From the NCBI GenBank assembly GCA_025352565.1, contig JANXTF010000031.1, positions 33,659 through 97,658 on the forward strand: a stretch of DNA of 64,000 nt, read 5' to 3'. Made by a program: the position numbers and the translations under genes. This document shows positions 59,081-64,000 of the stretch, piece after piece. The DNA comes from Rhodospirillales bacterium. Lineage in GTDB: Bacteria > Pseudomonadota > Alphaproteobacteria > Acetobacterales > Acetobacteraceae. Numbering within the stretch: position 1 is the first letter of the stretch; each line of letters starts with the position of its first letter. The notes under the pieces are model-generated. The model made no database searches, was not told the origin of the DNA, and was given only the letters and a program-made list of their open reading frames with translations.

Positions 59081-60095
59081 AGCTGGTCCCCGCCGCGACC
59101 TTGCCGCGGAAAACCCAGTACGCGTATCCGGTGTAGGCAAGAATGAGCGGCACCAGCACCAGGGCGCCCACCAGCAGGAACGCCTGGCTCTGCGGCGGCG
59201 CGGCGGCGTCGTAGATGCTCACACCCGGCGGCACGATGTTGGGGAAGATGCTGATGCCCAGGCCCGCGAAGCACAGCGCGAACACCCCCAGCGCGCACAG
59301 GAACGGCGTCAAATGGTGTTTCAGCACCAGCCCGCGCCAGAACCCGAACGCCAGCGCCGCCATCAGGATTGGCACCGGCGCGGTCAGCGCGATGCCGGGC
59401 CAGCCGAACCAGCGCTGCGCGAACGCCGGGCTCAGCAGCGGGGTCCACAGGCTCACCGCGCCGATCATGGCCAGGGTCGCGACACCCAGGATGCCAGCCT
59501 GCCGCCGGCAGCGTTGCTGCAGCGGTCCTTCCGTGCGCCACACCAGCCAGCACGCGCCGAGCAGCGCATAGCCGATCGCCACCGCCACGCCGCACAGCAC
59601 GGTGAACGGTGTCAGCCAGTCCCACCAGCCGCCGGCATAGGCGCGGTTCGCGACCTTGATGCCTTGCAGCAGCCCGCCCAGCGTCAGGCCCTGGCTGAGC
59701 GCGGCCACCAGCGAGCCGCCGAAAAACGCGAAATCCCACGCCCGCCGTCCCCGCCGCGTGATCGCGCGGAAGCGGAACTCGAACGCCACGCCGCGGAACA
59801 CCAGCGCCAGCAGCATCGCGATGATGGTCGGGTACAACGCGGGCAGGATGATGGCGTAGGCCAGCGGGAACACGGCCAGCAGCCCGCCGCCGCCCAATAT
59901 CAGCCAGGTCTCGTTGCCGTCCCACACCGGTGCCACGGTGTTGACCATCACATCCCGGTCCTCCTCGCCGCGCTCGACGGCGAACAGGATGCCGGTGCCG
60001 AGGTCGAACCCGTCCATCACCACGTAGGCGAGCACGGCGAAGGCGATCAGACCTGCCCAGACCAGCGGCAGGTCGAGCCACGGCAGGGTCATCAT
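59073..60095 (-). CDS. cydB: Cytochrome bd-type ubiquinol oxidase subunit II
   Basis: 340 aa with about eight transmembrane helices. CydB hallmarks: VMDGFDLGTGILFAVERGEEDRDVMVNTV (quoted in part: VMDGFDLGTGILF), PVWDGNETWLILGGG, FRGVAFEFRFRA, and FPNIVPPGVSIYDAAAPPQS. It would form the bd (or cyanide-insensitive) quinol oxidase with CydA. No cydA is next to it: upstream on the same strand is a Leu/Ile/Val-type binding protein. The CydA partner must be encoded elsewhere, or the locus has been rearranged. Confidence 0.93.
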   Translation of the reverse strand: MMTLPWLDLPLVWAGLIAFAVLAYVVMDGFDLGTGILFAVERGEEDRDVMVNTVAPVWDGNETWLILGGGGLLAVFPLAYAIILPALYPTIIAMLLALVFRGVAFEFRFRAITRRGRRAWDFAFFGGSLVAALSQGLTLGGLLQGIKVANRAYAGGWWDWLTPFTVLCGVAVAIGYALLGACWLVWRTEGPLQQRCRRQAGILGVATLAMIGAVSLWTPLLSPAFAQRWFGWPGIALTAPVPILMAALAFGFWRGLVLKHHLTPFLCALGVFALCFAGLGISIFPNIVPPGVSIYDAAAPPQSQAFLLVGALVLVPLILAYTGYAYWVFRGKVAAGTSYH

Positions 60096-60101
60096 GGCCT
60101 G

Positions 60102-61301
60102 TCAGCCCTTCACCATCGCGCAGCCGCCCTGGGCGAGCGGCCGGAACGCCTGATCGGCCGGGATGGTCTGCACCAGGTCGTACAGGTCCCATTTGCCCTT
60201 CACCGCAGCCGGCGCCTTCACCCGGAACACGTACATCGGATGGATCGCCCGCCCGTCCGCCCGGATCGTCACCGGCCCGAACAGCGCATCCTGCACAGGG
60301 GCCTTCTTCAGCTGCGCCACCACATCCTCCCCCACGATGCTGTTGGCGGCCTTGGCGGCATGCAGATAGGCCAGGATCGAGGAATACACCCCGGCCTGAT
60401 TCTCCGACGGCGGCCGGCCCATGCGTTCCTCGAAACGCTTGCTCCAGGCGCGGCTCGCGTCGTCGCGGTCCCAGTAGAACGCCTCGGTCAGCAGCAGCCC
60501 CTGCGCCGTCTGCGCGCCGACGGCCGCGATGTCCTGCAGCTGCGTAAACAGCCCGGTCAGCGTGGCGGTCTTGGTCACGCCGAACTCGGCGGATTGCTTG
60601 ATGGCGTTGGTCAGGTCCGGCCCGGTCGATGCGAACGCGATCACCTTGGCGCCGGAGGCCTGCGCCTGCAGCAGGTACGACGAGAAATCCGTGGTCCCCA
60701 GCGGGTGCTTCACCGAGCCCGCCACCGTGCCGCCGATGGATTTCAGCACCTCCGTCGTATCCCGCTCCAGCGCCTGGCCCAGCGCGTAGTCGAACCCCAC
60801 GAAATAGAACGGGCCCTTGTCCTTCAGCGCGCGCGCCGCGCTGTTGCCGAGCGCCCAGGTGTCGAAGGTCCACTGGAACGTGGTCGGCGAACAGAACTTG
60901 CCGGTGAGGTCGCTGGTGCCGACATTGCTCGCGATGAAGGTGCGGTGCCGCTCCCGCAACACGGTGTTCACCGCGAGCCCGACGCCGGAATTCACCGCGT
61001 CGGCCACCGCCACCACGCCTTCCCGGTCCACCCATTCCCGCACGATCTGTGCGCCCACATCCGGCTTGTTCTGGTGGTCGCCATAGACGATCTCCACCTT
61101 CTGCCCGGGCACCTCGCGGGCGAAATCCTCGACCGCGAGGTTGGCCGCGACGACGCTGCCCTTGCCCGACTGATCGGCGAACGGGCCGCTCTGGTCGTTG
61201 AGCACGCCGATTTTGATGGTGGCGGGGAGTTCGGCGCGGGCCACGAATGGGGCGATGGCGAGCGTAACGGCCGTGGCGAGGAGGCATTGGCGGAGGCGCA
61301 T
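60102..61301 (-). CDS. Branched-chain amino acid-type ABC substrate-binding protein (LivK-like)
   Basis: 399 aa. Signal peptide MRLRQCLLATAVTLAIAPFVARA, then a type I periplasmic binding fold starting IKIGVLNDQSGPFADQSG. Seen: YGDHQNKPDVGAQIV, VADAVNSGVGLAV, FQWTFDTWALGNSAARAL and FVGFDYALGQALE. ATG 61301 is used; the frame continues far upstream antisense to thiC without meaning. Permease and ATPase genes are not adjacent. Ligands of this family are amino acids, amides or aromatic acids. Only 6 bp separate it from cydB. Confidence 0.9.
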   Translation of the reverse strand: MRLRQCLLATAVTLAIAPFVARAELPATIKIGVLNDQSGPFADQSGKGSVVAANLAVEDFAREVPGQKVEIVYGDHQNKPDVGAQIVREWVDREGVVAVADAVNSGVGLAVNTVLRERHRTFIASNVGTSDLTGKFCSPTTFQWTFDTWALGNSAARALKDKGPFYFVGFDYALGQALERDTTEVLKSIGGTVAGSVKHPLGTTDFSSYLLQAQASGAKVIAFASTGPDLTNAIKQSAEFGVTKTATLTGLFTQLQDIAAVGAQTAQGLLLTEAFYWDRDDASRAWSKRFEERMGRPPSENQAGVYSSILAYLHAAKAANSIVGEDVVAQLKKAPVQDALFGPVTIRADGRAIHPMYVFRVKAPAAVKGKWDLYDLVQTIPADQAFRPLAQGGCAMVKG

Positions 61302-61455
61302 GGACAGTTTCCGTTTCTGTTTGGCGACGCGTTTCTCGTGGGCATCGCTGCTCCGCTGCAGTTTGTGGTCCAAACCGCTCCACCGCAATCTTTCCGCTCC
61401 GCTGCCGCAACCGCCATTTGACTTCCGCCGCCGTTCGCGCAAGACTTCGCGCTTC

Positions 61456-61569
61456 CGAGGGGTGCCCCGCCAAGGGGCTGAGATACCGTTGGCCGGTCCA
61501 TTTTCGCAATGGAGGCAGCGCGGTGACCCTAAGAACCTGATCCGGTTGATACCGGCGTAGGGACGGGAA
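61456..61569 (+). ncRNA. TPP riboswitch (THI element) of thiC
   Basis: Conserved TPP aptamer blocks are seen in order: GAGGGGTGCC (61457 onward), GGGGCTGAGATACC (61475-61488), AAGAACCTGATCCGGTT (61531-61547) and GATACCGGCGTAGGGA (61548-61563). It precedes thiC by about 65 bp. A possible expression platform follows: CCCTC (61595-61599) can pair with GAGGG (61621-61625), which is part of the thiC ribosome-binding site. That would fit TPP-induced translational repression (inference). Confidence 0.95.
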
Positions 61570-61622
61570 CCGGGCCAACCCCCAACCCCCAATCCCCTCG
61601 CACCGGTGCGCCGCACCACTGA

Positions 61623-64000
<2,378 letters not shown>

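Overview
The window is high-GC DNA that looks like an alphaproteobacterium, most likely Acetobacteraceae/Rhodospirillales. This is inferred from gene content: an fliF-fliG-fliH-fliN-flbD-flhA-flhF-flhG flagellar operon, a plant-type glutamate-cysteine ligase, an RNase E with a long acidic insertion, a DUF1491 protein, and a compact lipid A/Kdo operon. No rRNA, tRNA or CRISPR array was seen.

Layout. 1-4.4 kb: the tail of one peptide ABC ATPase and a complete second one, an IS21 istB remnant, and a divergent pair (2-hydroxyacid dehydrogenase / ThDP enzyme). 4.4-13.2 kb: DsbA-like protein, gamma-glutamyltransferase-like lipoprotein, aminotransferase, rne, DUF1491, OmpA-type porin. 13.2-17.7 kb: Old Yellow Enzyme, double SnoaL protein, SGNH hydrolase, OpgC. 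17.7-22.1 kb: tightly overlapping minus-strand operon (DUF374 acyltransferase, waaA, lpxK, lpxL-like, HAD phosphatase). 22.3-30.4 kb: FkbM methyltransferase and a small exported protein, then a six-gene operon of type III CoA-transferase, MaoC-like hydratase, TRAP transporter (SBP, small and large permease) and a second CoA-transferase. This operon is probably a CoA-dependent organic acid uptake and catabolism unit.

30.4-35.9 kb is a decay zone. It holds a TPR-regulator tail, a beheaded FG-GAP/RTX-like protein, a frameshifted methyltransferase, a substrate-binding protein and a Rieske oxygenase each cut at one shared junction, and an Old Yellow Enzyme tail. An intact ABC permease/ATPase pair survives inside it. 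35.9-41.9 kb: ohr, a palindromic repeat element, a SARP/BTAD-TPR regulator, glutamate-cysteine ligase, ubiA and a methyltransferase. 41.8-50.6 kb: the flagellar operon, with a 14-bp tandem repeat made of copies of the flhF start region.

50.9-55.8 kb: a NitT/TauT-type ABC transporter, a 2OG-Fe(II) oxygenase, a truncated LacI helix-turn-helix and an adenosine/adenine deaminase, a plausible nucleobase-related uptake and salvage unit. 55.8-58.8 kb is a second decay zone: a nitrilase with an in-frame TGA, an MmgE/PrpD gene reduced to its two ends, and an iron-type ABC transporter reduced to a permease tail, an ATPase lacking its Q-loop/signature region, and an SBP without its start. 58.9-64 kb: cydB (without cydA) followed by a DUF2474 frame lacking a normal start codon, a Leu/Ile/Val-type SBP, a TPP riboswitch with thiC, and the start of a SirB1-like protein.
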